Shown: positions 24,532-33,755 of the stretch, one piece after another
Numbering within the stretch: the stretch's first letter is position 1
Layout of the letters: each line of letters begins with the position of its first letter
DNA from: an uncultured Poribacteria bacterium
GTDB taxonomy: Bacteria > Poribacteria > WGA-4E > WGA-3G
DNA: 64,000 nt
Assembly (NCBI GenBank): GCA_951828515.1
Contig: OX639992.1
Span: 2,582,217-2,646,216 of the forward strand
Reading direction: 5' to 3'
The notes under the pieces: model-generated
What the model saw: only the letters and a program-made list of their open reading frames with translations
What the model was told of the DNA's origin: nothing
Databases searched by the model: none
Translations under genes and position numbers: made by a program

Positions 24532-25602
24532 ATGGCATCTAAATATCGCGTTGGAATTATCGGATGTGGTGGTATCGCCAATGCTCATGCGCGTGGTTAT
24601 CAGGGTGTTGAGCAGACAGAAATTGTCGCACTTGCCGATCCAGTTCAAGTCGCTCTTGACAAATTCGCAGACACCTATGGCGTATCCGCTGAAAACTGTT
24701 ATTTGGATGCGCGCGAGATGTTGGATAACGAAAACCTTGATATTGTCAGTATCGCGACGTGGCATAAACTCCATGCTCCAATGACAATCGCAGCATGCGC
24801 ACGAAGTCCAAAGGCAGTGCTCTGTGAAAAACCGATGGGTGTAAGTCTCGGTGAATGTGATGAAATGTTAATCGCCGCGAATCGAAGCAGTGTCAAGGTC
24901 GTTATCGGGCATCAACGCCGCTTCAATTCCGCATGGACAGATGCACGCAACCTCATCGCTGAGGGGGCAATCGGTGAACCTCGACAGATTGTCTGCCACG
25001 GTGGTCAAGGGTTACTGAATGATTGTTCGCATCTCTTTGATATGATGCGCTATGTCATCGGCGACCCGGATCCGCAGTGGGTTATCGGTAACGTTGAACG
25101 AAAAACAGAGCGTTACGAGCGCGATATTCAGATTGAGGACCGGAGTGCTGGAATTATCGGCTTTTCAAACGGTTGCATCGGTATGCTCTTGCAAGAGATC
25201 GGTAGACCGAACTATCAGGGGGGCATCGTCTACGGGACAGATGGTATCGCAGATGTAACGGAAGGGCGCGTCCGTCTCCTCAACAATAAGGCTACAGACT
25301 GGGAAGAACGTCCCTCGGACGGAAAGGATCAGCATGTCGCACAGGCAACCGAGCTGGTTGAATGGATTGAGGGTGGCCCTGAACACCGCGGTGAAGCAAA
25401 ACATGGGCGTGCCGCTGTTGAAATTATAATGGCGATCTATGAATCCGCACGTATGCACGAAGTCGTCCAATTACCGCTGCGGACGCATGCCAATCCGCTG
25501 GATTTAATGATCGAAAGCGGAGATTTGGCTATTGAACGTCCAGGGCGTTACGATATCCGTGCGTTTTTGTTGCACGGCGAGTCAATGGAACCTGAAGGGT
25601 AA
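24532..25602 (+). CDS. Gfo/Idh/MocA-family oxidoreductase, first
   Basis: A 356-residue NAD(P)-dependent sugar/inositol-type dehydrogenase. VGIIGCGGIANAHARGY is the Rossmann dinucleotide loop. VLCEKPMGVSLGECDEM contains the EKP motif with the catalytic lysine. The C-terminal beta-sheet domain binds the substrate (GGQGLLNDCSHLFDMMRYVI). The catalytic histidine position is present as SHLFD. It is followed after 25 bases by the MacB-type permease gene; a functional link is doubtful. The substrate is unknown. Confidence 0.88.
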   Translation: MASKYRVGIIGCGGIANAHARGYQGVEQTEIVALADPVQVALDKFADTYGVSAENCYLDAREMLDNENLDIVSIATWHKLHAPMTIAACARSPKAVLCEKPMGVSLGECDEMLIAANRSSVKVVIGHQRRFNSAWTDARNLIAEGAIGEPRQIVCHGGQGLLNDCSHLFDMMRYVIGDPDPQWVIGNVERKTERYERDIQIEDRSAGIIGFSNGCIGMLLQEIGRPNYQGGIVYGTDGIADVTEGRVRLLNNKATDWEERPSDGKDQHVAQATELVEWIEGGPEHRGEAKHGRAAVEIIMAIYESARMHEVVQLPLRTHANPLDLMIESGDLAIERPGRYDIRAFLLHGESMEPEG

Positions 25603-25627
25603 AGTCGCTGACGAGAATTATAGAATT

Positions 25628-26863
25628 ATGCAGATTACACAAGGGGTGACTGTCGGCTTGACAGCACTACAACGTAACAAGTTACGCTCTGTGCTCACAA
25701 CCCTCGGAATTATCATCGGTATCGCAGCGGTTGTGGCTGTCGTTTCTGTTGGCGGTGGTGCTGAACATCTTATGCTCGCTGAATTAGAACGCATCGGCGG
25801 GGCAGGACTGATTGTCTGCTTTAGGAAAGGGGAATTTCGTAGAGAGGATGGTTCCTACTACGAAAATAAACATCCAGAATACATTGAATACGAGGATTTG
25901 GATTTTCTCCTTGAGAATTGTCCCTCTCTTAAAGCAGCTACAGCGTTGTCCGAGGTGAATTTCACCGTATCGCACAAGCACGTGAATCAGTCGCTTAGTA
26001 TCCAAGGCGTTACACCTTTCTATGAAGAGGTTAATAACTGGTACATTCAAGCCGGTAGATTTATTTCAGAAAGTGACATGGAGCGGAGAGAACCCGTCTG
26101 TGTCATCGGTTCTGAAGTCCGCAAGGACCTGTTTGAGAGGGAAGACCCGATTGGTCTTGAATTGAGAGTCGGCGAGGAACGGTTTACTGTCATTGGGGTC
26201 ATGGAGGAGAAGGGCAACAGTATGGCGAGTGAGGGATGGGATAATCGGGTAATTATTCCCCTCACTACAATGGAAATCCGTTTTATTGGGCAGCAGAAAG
26301 GTTGGATCTACTTATGGGCACAAGCCGAGAGTTATGAAAAGGTTGAACAAGCCGTCGCTGAAATCAAAGTCGCTATGCGACAACAACACGGTGATGAAAA
26401 ATATTTTGAATTCTTCACTGCTAAGGAAATTATAAAGCAGATAGGAAACGTCAGTCGGATTGTACAAATACTCTTGGGTGGTGTTGCGAGTGTTGCCTTG
26501 TTCGTTGGTGGCATCGGAATCATGAATATTATGTTAGTCTCTGTAACAGAGAGAACGCGTGAAATCGGTTTACGCAAAGCCCTTGGGGCAAAGCGTCGCG
26601 ACATCCTGATCCAATTCCTCATTGAAGCCATTGTTTTGAGTATTTGCGGTGGGCTTATCGGTATTCTCATTGGAAGCAGCCTCGCCTCTGTTTCCGGTTT
26701 GGTTATTTCAAAACTGATGAAGGCGAGTTGGCCCGCTGTTGTGTCTGTCCAAGCCGCTTTGGTCGCGTTTAGCGTTTCCGCATTAATCGGCATATTTTTT
26801 GGACTCTATCCAGCGAACAAAGCCGCAGGTCTCACCCCAACAGAGGCACTGCGCCATGACTAA
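25628..26863 (+). CDS. MacB/FtsX-type ABC transporter permease
   Basis: An inner-membrane permease of 411 residues with the four-helix FtsX/MacB plan. The first helix lies near residues 25-45 (VLTTLGIIIGIAAVVAVVS), followed by a periplasmic domain (residues 50-280) and three C-terminal helices. ERTREIGLRKALGAKRRDIL is the conserved cytoplasmic loop that contacts the ATPase. LTPTEALRHD is the typical end. The nearest matching ATPase is at 34982, about 8 kb away and on the other strand, so the partner is not certain. The start is ATG 25628; a longer frame overlapping the oxidoreductase gene is rejected. Confidence 0.88.
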   Translation: MQITQGVTVGLTALQRNKLRSVLTTLGIIIGIAAVVAVVSVGGGAEHLMLAELERIGGAGLIVCFRKGEFRREDGSYYENKHPEYIEYEDLDFLLENCPSLKAATALSEVNFTVSHKHVNQSLSIQGVTPFYEEVNNWYIQAGRFISESDMERREPVCVIGSEVRKDLFEREDPIGLELRVGEERFTVIGVMEEKGNSMASEGWDNRVIIPLTTMEIRFIGQQKGWIYLWAQAESYEKVEQAVAEIKVAMRQQHGDEKYFEFFTAKEIIKQIGNVSRIVQILLGGVASVALFVGGIGIMNIMLVSVTERTREIGLRKALGAKRRDILIQFLIEAIVLSICGGLIGILIGSSLASVSGLVISKLMKASWPAVVSVQAALVAFSVSALIGIFFGLYPANKAAGLTPTEALRHD

Positions 26864-26985
26864 ATTAGCAATCATCGGTCAGCACGGTTTTTTCTTGCGA
26901 AAAAACCTTTCGGCAGTCAGTAAAAGAGGTTTTTGTTTAAAAATACCCTCTTTGCTGATTGCTGACTGCTGATTACTGACCGCTA
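26864..26985. repeat. Heptamer-phased repeat family A, copy 2
   Basis: Starts directly after a TAA stop and ends before the next Shine-Dalgarno site. The right block is TTGCTGATTGCTGACTGCTG (7-base phase) followed by ATTACTGACCGCTAA. The left block (AATCATCGGTCAGCACGG) is more diverged. The core contains two short hairpins (GGTTTTTTC-TTGC-GAAAAAACC and AGAGGTTTTT...ACCCTCT). Confidence 0.75.
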
Positions 26986-27006
26986 ATAAATAAAGGAGCA
27001 CGTGCT

Positions 27007-28053
27007 GTGTCAAATCGAACAACGAAAGTTCGCGCGGCTGTCGTCGGGCTCGGTTGGCCCGGGATGCAACATCTTAAAGGCTATACCACCGATCCGCGTT
27101 CAGAAGTGATCGCCATCTGTGATTTAGATAAAAAGCATGTCAAGCAAGTGGCATCGGAACATAAAATACCGAATACGTATACCAACCACTTGGAGATGTT
27201 AAAAAATAAGGATATTAATGCCGTTAGTGTCTGTCTGCCGAATTTCCTCCATGCCCCTATCTCTACTGACGCTTTGAACGCTGGCAAGCATGTACTTTGC
27301 GAGAAACCGCCTGCTCGAAGTGCCAAGGAAGCAAAGGCGATGGCTGATACAGCCACTGAAAATGGCAAGACATTAATGTACGCCCTCGTGCAGCGGTTTG
27401 ATGGAAGTACTCAACGACTCAAGCAGTTGATACGGGAAGGCGAACTTGGTGAAATTTACTTCGGTAAAGCGGGTTATGTCCGACGGCGTGGTATTCCTAT
27501 CGGCAAGGAAGGTTGGTTTGTTGATAAAGAACGCGCAGGCGGTGGTGCTCTCATTGATATTGGAGTCCATGCGTTAGATTGTGTTTGGTGGCTCATGAAT
27601 TCTCCGAGACCTGTTGAGGTTATGGGAACATCCTATTCTCACTTCAAGCATCTCGTGCCTGATGACGTTAAATACAATGTTGACGATGCAACCTTTGCAC
27701 AGATCCGCTTTGAAAATGGCGCGACTATTATCCTTGAAACGACGTGGGCACTGAACTTACCGGGCGATAATTACATTAAAGTGGCGGGAACGAAAGCAGG
27801 AGCGACTCTCAGTCCGTTCACCCTTTATACAGAACAGGATGGCAAAGAGTTGGATAAACCGCTTAACGCATCTTCGATTAACAGTTTTGACGAAGAAGTT
27901 AAACATTTCGTTGAGTGTATTGTTGACGGTAAAGAGCCTATCTCTTCAGCGGAACAGGGTATCATGCTGATGCAGATGCTTGATGGTATCTACGAATCCG
28001 CAGAAAAGGGACGATCTGTGCCTATTGCAAATCTAAGTGCCGCTACCGAATGA
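27007..28053 (+). CDS. Gfo/Idh/MocA-family oxidoreductase, second
   Basis: A 348-residue NAD(P)-dependent dehydrogenase. AAVVGLGWPGMQHLKGY replaces the usual GxGxxG loop with GLGWPG. HVLCEKPPARSAKEAKAMAD carries the EKP lysine. GGALIDIGVHALDCVWWLM carries the catalytic aspartate and histidine. The start is GTG 27007 with AAAGGAG eight bases upstream. It overlaps the ABC-2 permease gene by four bases (ATGA), so the two are coupled in translation. It shares family but not close sequence with the enzyme at 24532. Confidence 0.88.
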   Translation: MSNRTTKVRAAVVGLGWPGMQHLKGYTTDPRSEVIAICDLDKKHVKQVASEHKIPNTYTNHLEMLKNKDINAVSVCLPNFLHAPISTDALNAGKHVLCEKPPARSAKEAKAMADTATENGKTLMYALVQRFDGSTQRLKQLIREGELGEIYFGKAGYVRRRGIPIGKEGWFVDKERAGGGALIDIGVHALDCVWWLMNSPRPVEVMGTSYSHFKHLVPDDVKYNVDDATFAQIRFENGATIILETTWALNLPGDNYIKVAGTKAGATLSPFTLYTEQDGKELDKPLNASSINSFDEEVKHFVECIVDGKEPISSAEQGIMLMQMLDGIYESAEKGRSVPIANLSAATE

Positions 28054-28865
28054 AATCCCTCTCTTTGGCGTTCCAGGTCTATCTGGCGTTTATAAAGAAA
28101 TCGTTTCAGAGAAGGATGCAATATCGGGTCGCAAACCTTGTTGGCTTGACGACTAATTTCTTCTTTCTGCTGGTGCATATCTTTGTCTATACTGCTTTCT
28201 ACGCAGCGCGTACCGTTCCCCAACCCCTTAGTCTGAATGAAATTATCACCTATTTCGTTCTGTGTCAGGTGTCTTTCATGCTCATGCCGCTTTGGGGGAC
28301 TCGCTCTGAAGTTACGAGCGCGATTAAAGACGGCAGCGTTGCACTCCAATTAACCAAACCTGTCGATTTCCAGGCATATTGGTTTGCCGATGAGTGCGGG
28401 AGAGCCTGCTATTACTTACTCATGCGGGGATTTCCAACCTTTCTTATCAGTATTCTCTTCTTCGAGGTTACAATTCCGCAACAGCCCACCGTTTTGGTAG
28501 CGTTTACAGTTTCAATGATGCTCGCTATTTTCATGAGTAATGCTATCACGATAACAATTTTTAGTTCTGGGTTCTGGACGCTGGATACAACAGGGATTCC
28601 TGGAATGTCTTATTCCATAATCACCCTGTTTTCTGGAATGTTGGTCCCAATTGCGCTATGGCCCGAATGGTTGGCACACATCGCCAGATGGCTACCCTTT
28701 GAAGGCTTGATTGACATCCCATTTAGTATCTATTTGGGCAAGATTACAGGTATTGAAGTCTGGATTGCTATAGGCAAACAGATGGGTTGGAACCTCTTTT
28801 TTATTGGCTTGGGACGGTTTCTCTTAACCCGTGGCTTCTCGCGGTTGGTTATACAAGGCGGTTAG
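28050..28865 (+). CDS. ABC-2-type exporter permease, subunit 1 (COG4587-like)
   Basis: A 271-residue membrane protein with six predicted helices. QRRMQYRVANLVGLTTNFFF, SAIKDGSVALQLTKPVDFQ and WLPFEGLIDIPFSIYLGKIT follow the ABC-2 family pattern of the three-component exporters with COG4586 ATPases. The start overlaps the previous gene by four bases. It works with the permease at 28976 and the ATPase at 29951. Confidence 0.85.
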   Translation: MKSLSLAFQVYLAFIKKSFQRRMQYRVANLVGLTTNFFFLLVHIFVYTAFYAARTVPQPLSLNEIITYFVLCQVSFMLMPLWGTRSEVTSAIKDGSVALQLTKPVDFQAYWFADECGRACYYLLMRGFPTFLISILFFEVTIPQQPTVLVAFTVSMMLAIFMSNAITITIFSSGFWTLDTTGIPGMSYSIITLFSGMLVPIALWPEWLAHIARWLPFEGLIDIPFSIYLGKITGIEVWIAIGKQMGWNLFFIGLGRFLLTRGFSRLVIQGG

Positions 28866-28973
28866 TAGAATAGCAGTCAGCAATCAGCAGTCAACGGTTG
28901 GTAAAGAAGGTGTTTGCTTGGGTATTTTCCTCGTTTCAGATTACCTCTTAACCGACAGCCGACAACGAATAAA
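28866..28973. repeat. Heptamer-phased repeat family A, copy 3
   Basis: The left block AGCAGTCAGCAATCAGCAGT is the reverse complement of the right block seen in other copies, and ACCGACAGCCGACAAC forms the other arm. It lies between two exporter permease genes. Confidence 0.7.
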
Positions 28974-28975
28974 AA

Positions 28976-29776
28976 ATGCACCATCTTTCTCTCTACTTCC
29001 ATTTTGTCAAACTCCGCATCCGGTCGCAGATGGAGTATCGACTTTCGTTTGTCTTTGACTTCTTTGCCCAAGTGAGCATCTCTGTCATCGATTTTTTCAT
29101 GATTGCTCTCCTCTTTAACCGTTTTAAAGAGTTAGCGGGATGGAGTCTATGGGAAGTCGGATTCCTCTACGGCATGATTGGTATCTGCTTTGCCCTTGCT
29201 GAGATGGTTGGGAGGGGTTTTGATGTCTTTCAGAGACATATTGTGCGCGGCGACTTTGATACAGTTCTCATCCGTCCTCTTGGCACTTTCTTTCAAGTGT
29301 TTTCGCATGAATTCCTGCTTCGTCGGTTAGGGAGAATCGCACAAGCCTTGGTTGTATTCCTTATTGCCAATTCGCAGATAACTATATCATGGTCACTTAC
29401 CAAAGTGGGGTATCTGTTGATTTCGTTGGTAAGCGGGACCTGTTTTTTTGTAGGTCTCTTCGTAATTGGCGCGACAAGTTGCTTTTGGACTGTTCAATCA
29501 ATTGAGATTATTAATATCTTCACGAACGGCGGCGTTTTCATGGGAAGTTACCCATTTTCCATTTATCGATGGTGGTTTCGACATTTTTTTACTTTTATTG
29601 TTCCGTTGGCGTGTGTTAACTATTTCCCAGCTCTCTTTCTGCTCGAAAAAATTGGATCATCAGGAGGTTCACCAATTGGTGTCCTGTTGGCACCGTGTGC
29701 CGGTTTTCTGTTTCTCGGTATCACCATGCTATTTTGGAGATGGGGGGTCTTACACTACCAAAGCACGGGGCACTAA
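28976..29776 (+). CDS. ABC-2-type exporter permease, subunit 2 (COG3694-like)
   Basis: A 266-residue membrane protein with six predicted helices. VKLRIRSQMEYRLSFVFDFF, IVRGDFDTVLIRPLGTFFQV and FVIGATSCFWTVQSIEIINI match the second permease of COG4586/4587/3694 exporters. Conserved RG-DFD-LIRPL in the cytoplasmic coupling region is clear. ATG 28976 follows repeat A with only an A-rich spacer, so the ribosome-binding site is weak. Confidence 0.83.
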   Translation: MHHLSLYFHFVKLRIRSQMEYRLSFVFDFFAQVSISVIDFFMIALLFNRFKELAGWSLWEVGFLYGMIGICFALAEMVGRGFDVFQRHIVRGDFDTVLIRPLGTFFQVFSHEFLLRRLGRIAQALVVFLIANSQITISWSLTKVGYLLISLVSGTCFFVGLFVIGATSCFWTVQSIEIINIFTNGGVFMGSYPFSIYRWWFRHFFTFIVPLACVNYFPALFLLEKIGSSGGSPIGVLLAPCAGFLFLGITMLFWRWGVLHYQSTGH

Positions 29777-29867
29777 TTTATTCGGTTTCGGTTTCCCCGC
29801 TCTCTACTACGCTTACGAACAGATTTTCGGTTATTCTATAAGTTTTTCTTAAAGTCGGAACCGTAGT

Positions 29868-29948
29868 CCGTAACGAAGTGGAGGACGAATTTGAGAAACG
29901 GACTACAAAGACACAACGACCGCTATTTCTCCGCAAGGTAAGTTTAAA
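29868..29948 (+). repeat. Interspersed repeat family B, copy 2
   Basis: Contains GAAGTGGAGGACGAATTTGA and CTCCGCAAGGTAAGTTTAAA, and ends two bases before the ATPase start codon. The CGCAAGG stretch is placed to act as its Shine-Dalgarno site. Confidence 0.65.
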
Positions 29949-29950
29949 AG

Positions 29951-30976
29951 ATGATTGAAGTTGACAACCTTAGCAAAACCTTCAAGGTTTATCATCATCG
30001 CAAAGGATTTTTTGGGAGTTTTGCGAACCTCTTTTCTCGCAAGCACCGTATTGTCCAAGCGGTGGACAGCATTTCATTCACCGTCGAACGTGGCGAGATT
30101 GTGGGATATTTAGGCCCAAATGGTGCTGGAAAGTCAACCACTATCAAAATGCTGACTGGTATTTTGGTGCCGACATCCGGCAGTGTGACTGTGAATGGGT
30201 ATATCCCACATCGGCAGCGGAAGGAGAACGCCAAACACATTGGGGTCGTGTTTGGACAAAGATCACATCTGTGGTTCGATTTACCCGTTCGAGAGTCGTT
30301 TGAACTCTTACAACGTATCTATCGGATTCCAGAGGTGCAATATCGCTACAACGTGGAGATGTTTGACGAATTGCTCAGTATTGGCGATTTTTTCCAGACA
30401 CCTGTTCGTCAGTTGAGTCTCGGTCAACGGATGCGTGCCGACATTGCAGCTGCCTTGCTCCACGATCCGGATGTCCTGTTTCTTGATGAACCAACGATCG
30501 GTTTGGATGTCGTTGCCAAGGCGCGTATCCGACAGTTTATTCAAAAAATTAACGCTGAACGGCAGGTCACGGTTGTGCTAACGACACACGACTTAGACGA
30601 TGTCGAAAAACTCTGCAAGCGTGTCATTCTCATTGACAACGCGCGTCTCCGTTTTGACGGGGAACTCGCCACACTTCGGCGTTTACTTTCAACAGAACGG
30701 ATTTTGAGTGTTGATTATGCCGAAGCGTATCCAGATGTCAGTATTCCCAGCGCGCACATTGTGTATCAGGAGGGGGCTCGCGTGCAGTACCGATTTTCAC
30801 CAGAGGAAGTTAGCACGGCGGATCTCATCGGGGCAATCCTTCAGAAATTCAAGATTGTAGATATATCTGTCCAAGAACCTGATATTGAGGAGTTAATCAA
30901 AACCGTTTACGAGGACAATCTCACGCTTGAACGCAAATTGACAGAACCAATATCTCCAAACACACAGGCAAATTGA
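29951..30976 (+). CDS. ABC exporter ATPase (COG4586-like)
   Basis: A 341-residue nucleotide-binding subunit. GYLGPNGAGKSTTIKML is Walker A, LSLGQRMRADIAAALLHDP the signature and VLFLDEPTIGLDVVAKARIR Walker B. VVLTTHDLDDVEKLC contains the switch histidine. A C-terminal region of about 110 residues follows, as in the COG4586 subgroup. VFGQRSHLWFDLPVRESFEL is a hallmark of this subgroup. It forms an exporter with the two ABC-2 permeases just upstream; the cargo is unknown. Confidence 0.9.
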   Translation: MIEVDNLSKTFKVYHHRKGFFGSFANLFSRKHRIVQAVDSISFTVERGEIVGYLGPNGAGKSTTIKMLTGILVPTSGSVTVNGYIPHRQRKENAKHIGVVFGQRSHLWFDLPVRESFELLQRIYRIPEVQYRYNVEMFDELLSIGDFFQTPVRQLSLGQRMRADIAAALLHDPDVLFLDEPTIGLDVVAKARIRQFIQKINAERQVTVVLTTHDLDDVEKLCKRVILIDNARLRFDGELATLRRLLSTERILSVDYAEAYPDVSIPSAHIVYQEGARVQYRFSPEEVSTADLIGAILQKFKIVDISVQEPDIEELIKTVYEDNLTLERKLTEPISPNTQAN

Positions 30977-30977
30977 C

Positions 30978-31007
30978 TTGACAGACCCAAAATATATACA
31001 GTAAAAT
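30978..31007 (+). promoter_or_regulatory. Promoter for the LamG-protein gene
   Basis: TTGACA, 18 bases, TAAAAT. It lies directly after the ATPase stop codon and about 185 bases before ATG 31194, which would give a long leader. Confidence 0.45.
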
Positions 31008-31193
31008 GTATAGAAAGATTTTGGTGAACCTAATAGGGACAGATGTGTCTTAATTGTTGTCGACTGATGACTGAAGGTGCTGGGTAATCCTTATACTCCC
31101 TTTACCTTGTTGGCCATACTGAGAAACGTGTCTATAACAAATGGGTGTTTAGAAAATAGAACCTGATGTCTGAAACCAAAAGGAGCAATACAA

Positions 31194-31964
31194 ATGAATT
31201 TGAAGGATATTAGAGCAATTTGCATTCTCGGTGTCCTCCTTACCACGCTCTGGTATGTGAGTGCCGCTGATGCACAAGATTTCGTAACGGATGGTCTTGT
31301 CGCTATATATACGCTCAATGAAGCAGATCTGGATGGCAAGGTCGTCAAAGATGCCCTTGGCAAAAACGATGCAGAAGTCGTCGGTAAACTCAAATTTGTT
31401 GAAGGGGCGACGGATGGCACCGGAGAAGCGATGGAATTTGAAGGGAAACCTGACAACTACGTTCAAATCCCCGATATGGGTGACTTTGAATTCGTGTCTA
31501 TTGAATGCTACGCGCTTGAGGGTCAATTCGGTGGCATTCAAGGCATCGTTTCGACATGGATGTGGGAGGCAGGCAAAGTCCATTTCAAATTTGAGGGAAA
31601 CCAGATCCAGGTGCATAAGAACGACGGTGTCAAGATTCGTTTAGCTGCTGAAACCGACACGTGGTATCACATTATTTACACCAGTAATACCAAAGATAAC
31701 GAACTCAAACTTTATGTTGATGGTGAGTTAGTTGATGAAGGTAATGCTGGCACTACACCTGAAAATATGAAGGAACGTCGGATTGGCAGTGAGCACAATG
31801 GCAGATTCCTCATCGGTATGATAGATAACGTCCGTATTTACGATCGGATTCTTGACGAGAAAGAGGTTCAGCAGAATTTTGAGTCCAAAAGCGATCAATT
31901 ACCTGTGGAACCTGCTGGCAAACTCTCGGCGACTTGGGGCTACCTCAAGGCATTGAGAAATTAA
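31194..31964 (+). CDS. Secreted LamG (concanavalin-like) domain protein
   Basis: A 256-residue exported protein. The signal peptide ends near VSAADAQ. A single LamG/concanavalin-A-like jelly roll follows: GLVAIYTLNEADLDGKVVKD, DNYVQIPDMGDFEFVSIECY, TWYHIIYTSNTKDNELKLYV, FLIGMIDNVRIYDRILDEKE. The order and the closing DNVRIYDR strand are typical. The C-terminus (SATWGYLKALRN) has the short 'TWG.LK' end common on Poribacteria/planctomycete-type secreted LamG proteins (from memory). AAAAGGAG precedes ATG 31194. Likely a glycan-binding surface protein. Confidence 0.82.
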   Translation: MNLKDIRAICILGVLLTTLWYVSAADAQDFVTDGLVAIYTLNEADLDGKVVKDALGKNDAEVVGKLKFVEGATDGTGEAMEFEGKPDNYVQIPDMGDFEFVSIECYALEGQFGGIQGIVSTWMWEAGKVHFKFEGNQIQVHKNDGVKIRLAAETDTWYHIIYTSNTKDNELKLYVDGELVDEGNAGTTPENMKERRIGSEHNGRFLIGMIDNVRIYDRILDEKEVQQNFESKSDQLPVEPAGKLSATWGYLKALRN

Positions 31965-31974
31965 AATAGTGGGA

Positions 31975-31989
31975 GGGATTTGTAATCCC
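31975..31989 (+). promoter_or_regulatory. Hairpin next to the galU start
   Basis: GGGATT-TGT-AATCCC forms a perfect 6-base stem that ends one base before ATG 31991. It partly covers the GGGAGGG ribosome-binding site, so it could dampen translation of galU. Confidence 0.45.
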
Positions 31990-31990
31990 G

Positions 31991-32896
31991 ATGTCTTCGC
32001 GCATTCAGAAAGCGGTTATTCCCATTGCTGGATACGGGACACGCCTTTTCCCCGCAACGAAAGCCGTGCCGAAAGCACTCTTTCCAATTATCGCTCAGGA
32101 TGGTATCGCAAAGCCGATCATTCAGTTGATTATTGAGGAAGCGTTAACGGCAGGTGTGGAAGAGGTGTGTCTCGTTGCCCAACCCCAGCAGGTCGAGCCG
32201 ATTGCCGACTATTTTTCTGGTACCGTTGCGGACGCGATTCGAGAAAAGGCGGAATTAGCAGCGCAGGCGGATCGGTTAGAGGAAATTGGCGAACGGTTGC
32301 ATTTCGCAATTCAGGCAGAGCCGGAAGGCTTCGGACACGCCATCTATTGTGCAAAGGATTTCGCCGCTGGTGAACCTGTCATGATTCTACTCGGGGATCA
32401 CCTCTATATTTCCGAGTCGAGTGTCTCTTGCGCTAAACAATTAGTGGATGTCTACACACAGGTTGGGCAATCTGTCACGAGTCTTGATCTCTGCCATGAG
32501 AGTGAACTCTCGCTCAATGGCATCGTTCACGGTAGTCCTTCCACTGAATCCCCAAGAGGCTTTACATTAGCACAAATCTCCGAAAAACCGACGGTCGAAT
32601 TTGCGCAGGAGCATCTTCGCGTTGAAGGAATTCCAGAGAAACAGTATCTCTGCAACTTCGGCATCGATCTCCTTAACCCTCTCCTCTTTGATATTCTCGA
32701 CTATAACTATAGACACCAAATTGTGACGCATGGCGAGATTCAACTGCGGGATGCAATGTCGGAAGTGATAAAACGGGAAGGCATGTACGGGTATCGCGTC
32801 GCAGGTCAGCGTTACGATACGGGGAACCCACAGGATCTGCTAAAGACCGTGAATGCCTTTGGTCTCCAGGGTCCCTATCAGAGTGTCTTAATCTAA
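31991..32896 (+). CDS. galU: UTP-glucose-1-phosphate uridylyltransferase (GalU-type)
   Basis: A 301-residue enzyme making UDP-glucose from UTP and glucose-1-phosphate for surface glycans. AVIPIAGYGTRLFPATKAVP is the nucleotide-binding signature, with KALFPII next. EPVMILLGDHLYI holds the metal-binding aspartate, YLCNFGIDLLNP the sugar-binding segment, and GQRYDTGNPQDLLKTV the conserved C-terminal lysine-adjacent motif (YDTGN). The length is typical. The 3' end overlaps the convergent MBL hydrolase gene by nine bases. Confidence 0.9.
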   Translation: MSSRIQKAVIPIAGYGTRLFPATKAVPKALFPIIAQDGIAKPIIQLIIEEALTAGVEEVCLVAQPQQVEPIADYFSGTVADAIREKAELAAQADRLEEIGERLHFAIQAEPEGFGHAIYCAKDFAAGEPVMILLGDHLYISESSVSCAKQLVDVYTQVGQSVTSLDLCHESELSLNGIVHGSPSTESPRGFTLAQISEKPTVEFAQEHLRVEGIPEKQYLCNFGIDLLNPLLFDILDYNYRHQIVTHGEIQLRDAMSEVIKREGMYGYRVAGQRYDTGNPQDLLKTVNAFGLQGPYQSVLI

Positions 32897-33598
32897 GGTT
32901 TCCCCAACTTCTAACGCAATAATTTCTACATCCTGAGATGCCGTCAATTTACGGAGTTCTTCGGGCGTTCCTGTTAATAGTGGAAAAGTCCCGTAATGGA
33001 TCGGCAGAATTGCTGGAACATTGAGTAATTGCGCGGCATAGGCGGCTTCACGCGGTCCCATCGTGAAATGGTCGCCGATGGGAAGCAACGCAAGGTCAGG
33101 TTGGTAAATCTCACCGATAATTCGCATATCCCCGAACACGTTCGTATCCCCGGCGTGGTAAATTTTGTAACCGTTCCTGAATTCAATCACGTAGCCTGCG
33201 GGTTCACCCAGATAAACTGTCGTACCGTTTTCCTCTGTGAAACTGCTACTATGGTTTGCTGAGACCATCGTCGCTTTCACGTCGCCGACAGTGACAGTGC
33301 CACCCTTATTCATGCCAATTGTGTTCTCAACACCCTGTTTACCAAGCCATCCTGCGATTTCAACGATAGACACAACTGTCGGCGTATGTTTTTTCGCCAG
33401 CGGCACCGCGTCGCTAATGTGATCCGCGTGCCCGTGCGTTATGAGGATAGCATCGAGACTGTCGAAAGTCTTGAGCGCATCAGGACACACTGGGTTGTTG
33501 GTTACCCACGGGTCTATGAGGAGCGTTTGTTCTTCTGTTTCGATTTTAAAGGTGGAGTGTCCGAGCCACGTTAGGCGGATACCGTTGTTAAGTTTCAT
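32888..33598 (-). CDS. UPF0173-type metallo-beta-lactamase-fold hydrolase
   Basis: A 236-residue metal-dependent hydrolase. LTWLGHSTFKIETEEQTLLI, LDAILITHGHADHISDA (the HxHxDH zinc motif), VSANHSSSF and KIYHAGDTNVFGDMRII are diagnostic for UPF0173. LPIGDHFTMGPREAAYAAQL and ILPIHYGTFPLL complete the metal site. The physiological substrate is unknown for the family. The start is preceded by repeat B. Confidence 0.88.
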   Translation of the reverse strand: MKLNNGIRLTWLGHSTFKIETEEQTLLIDPWVTNNPVCPDALKTFDSLDAILITHGHADHISDAVPLAKKHTPTVVSIVEIAGWLGKQGVENTIGMNKGGTVTVGDVKATMVSANHSSSFTEENGTTVYLGEPAGYVIEFRNGYKIYHAGDTNVFGDMRIIGEIYQPDLALLPIGDHFTMGPREAAYAAQLLNVPAILPIHYGTFPLLTGTPEELRKLTASQDVEIIALEVGETLD

Positions 33599-33599
33599 T

Positions 33600-33690
33600 T
33601 TTTATTTTTTAATTTTACCTTGCGGAGGAAGGACGTGCGTTTCGAGTTTGGCGTGCCTCTCTCAAATCCGCCTGCGCCGTTGTTGCAGGC
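33600..33690 (-). repeat. Interspersed repeat family B, copy 3
   Basis: On the minus strand it reads GGATTTGAGAGAGGCACG..., then TTCCTCCGCAAGGTAAAATT, and ends in an A-rich tract about ten bases before ATG 33598. Confidence 0.65.
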
Positions 33691-33755
33691 TTAGGTTTTT
33701 GTTTGCAAACGATACGCTTATGTCAAACTCACGTTTGGCAAAGAATACATTGCCC

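Noticed and set aside
31055-31078. A further copy of repeat family A (CGACTGATGACTGAAGG)
   Set aside because: Only one short arm is present and it lacks the 7-base phase on the other side; it may be chance.
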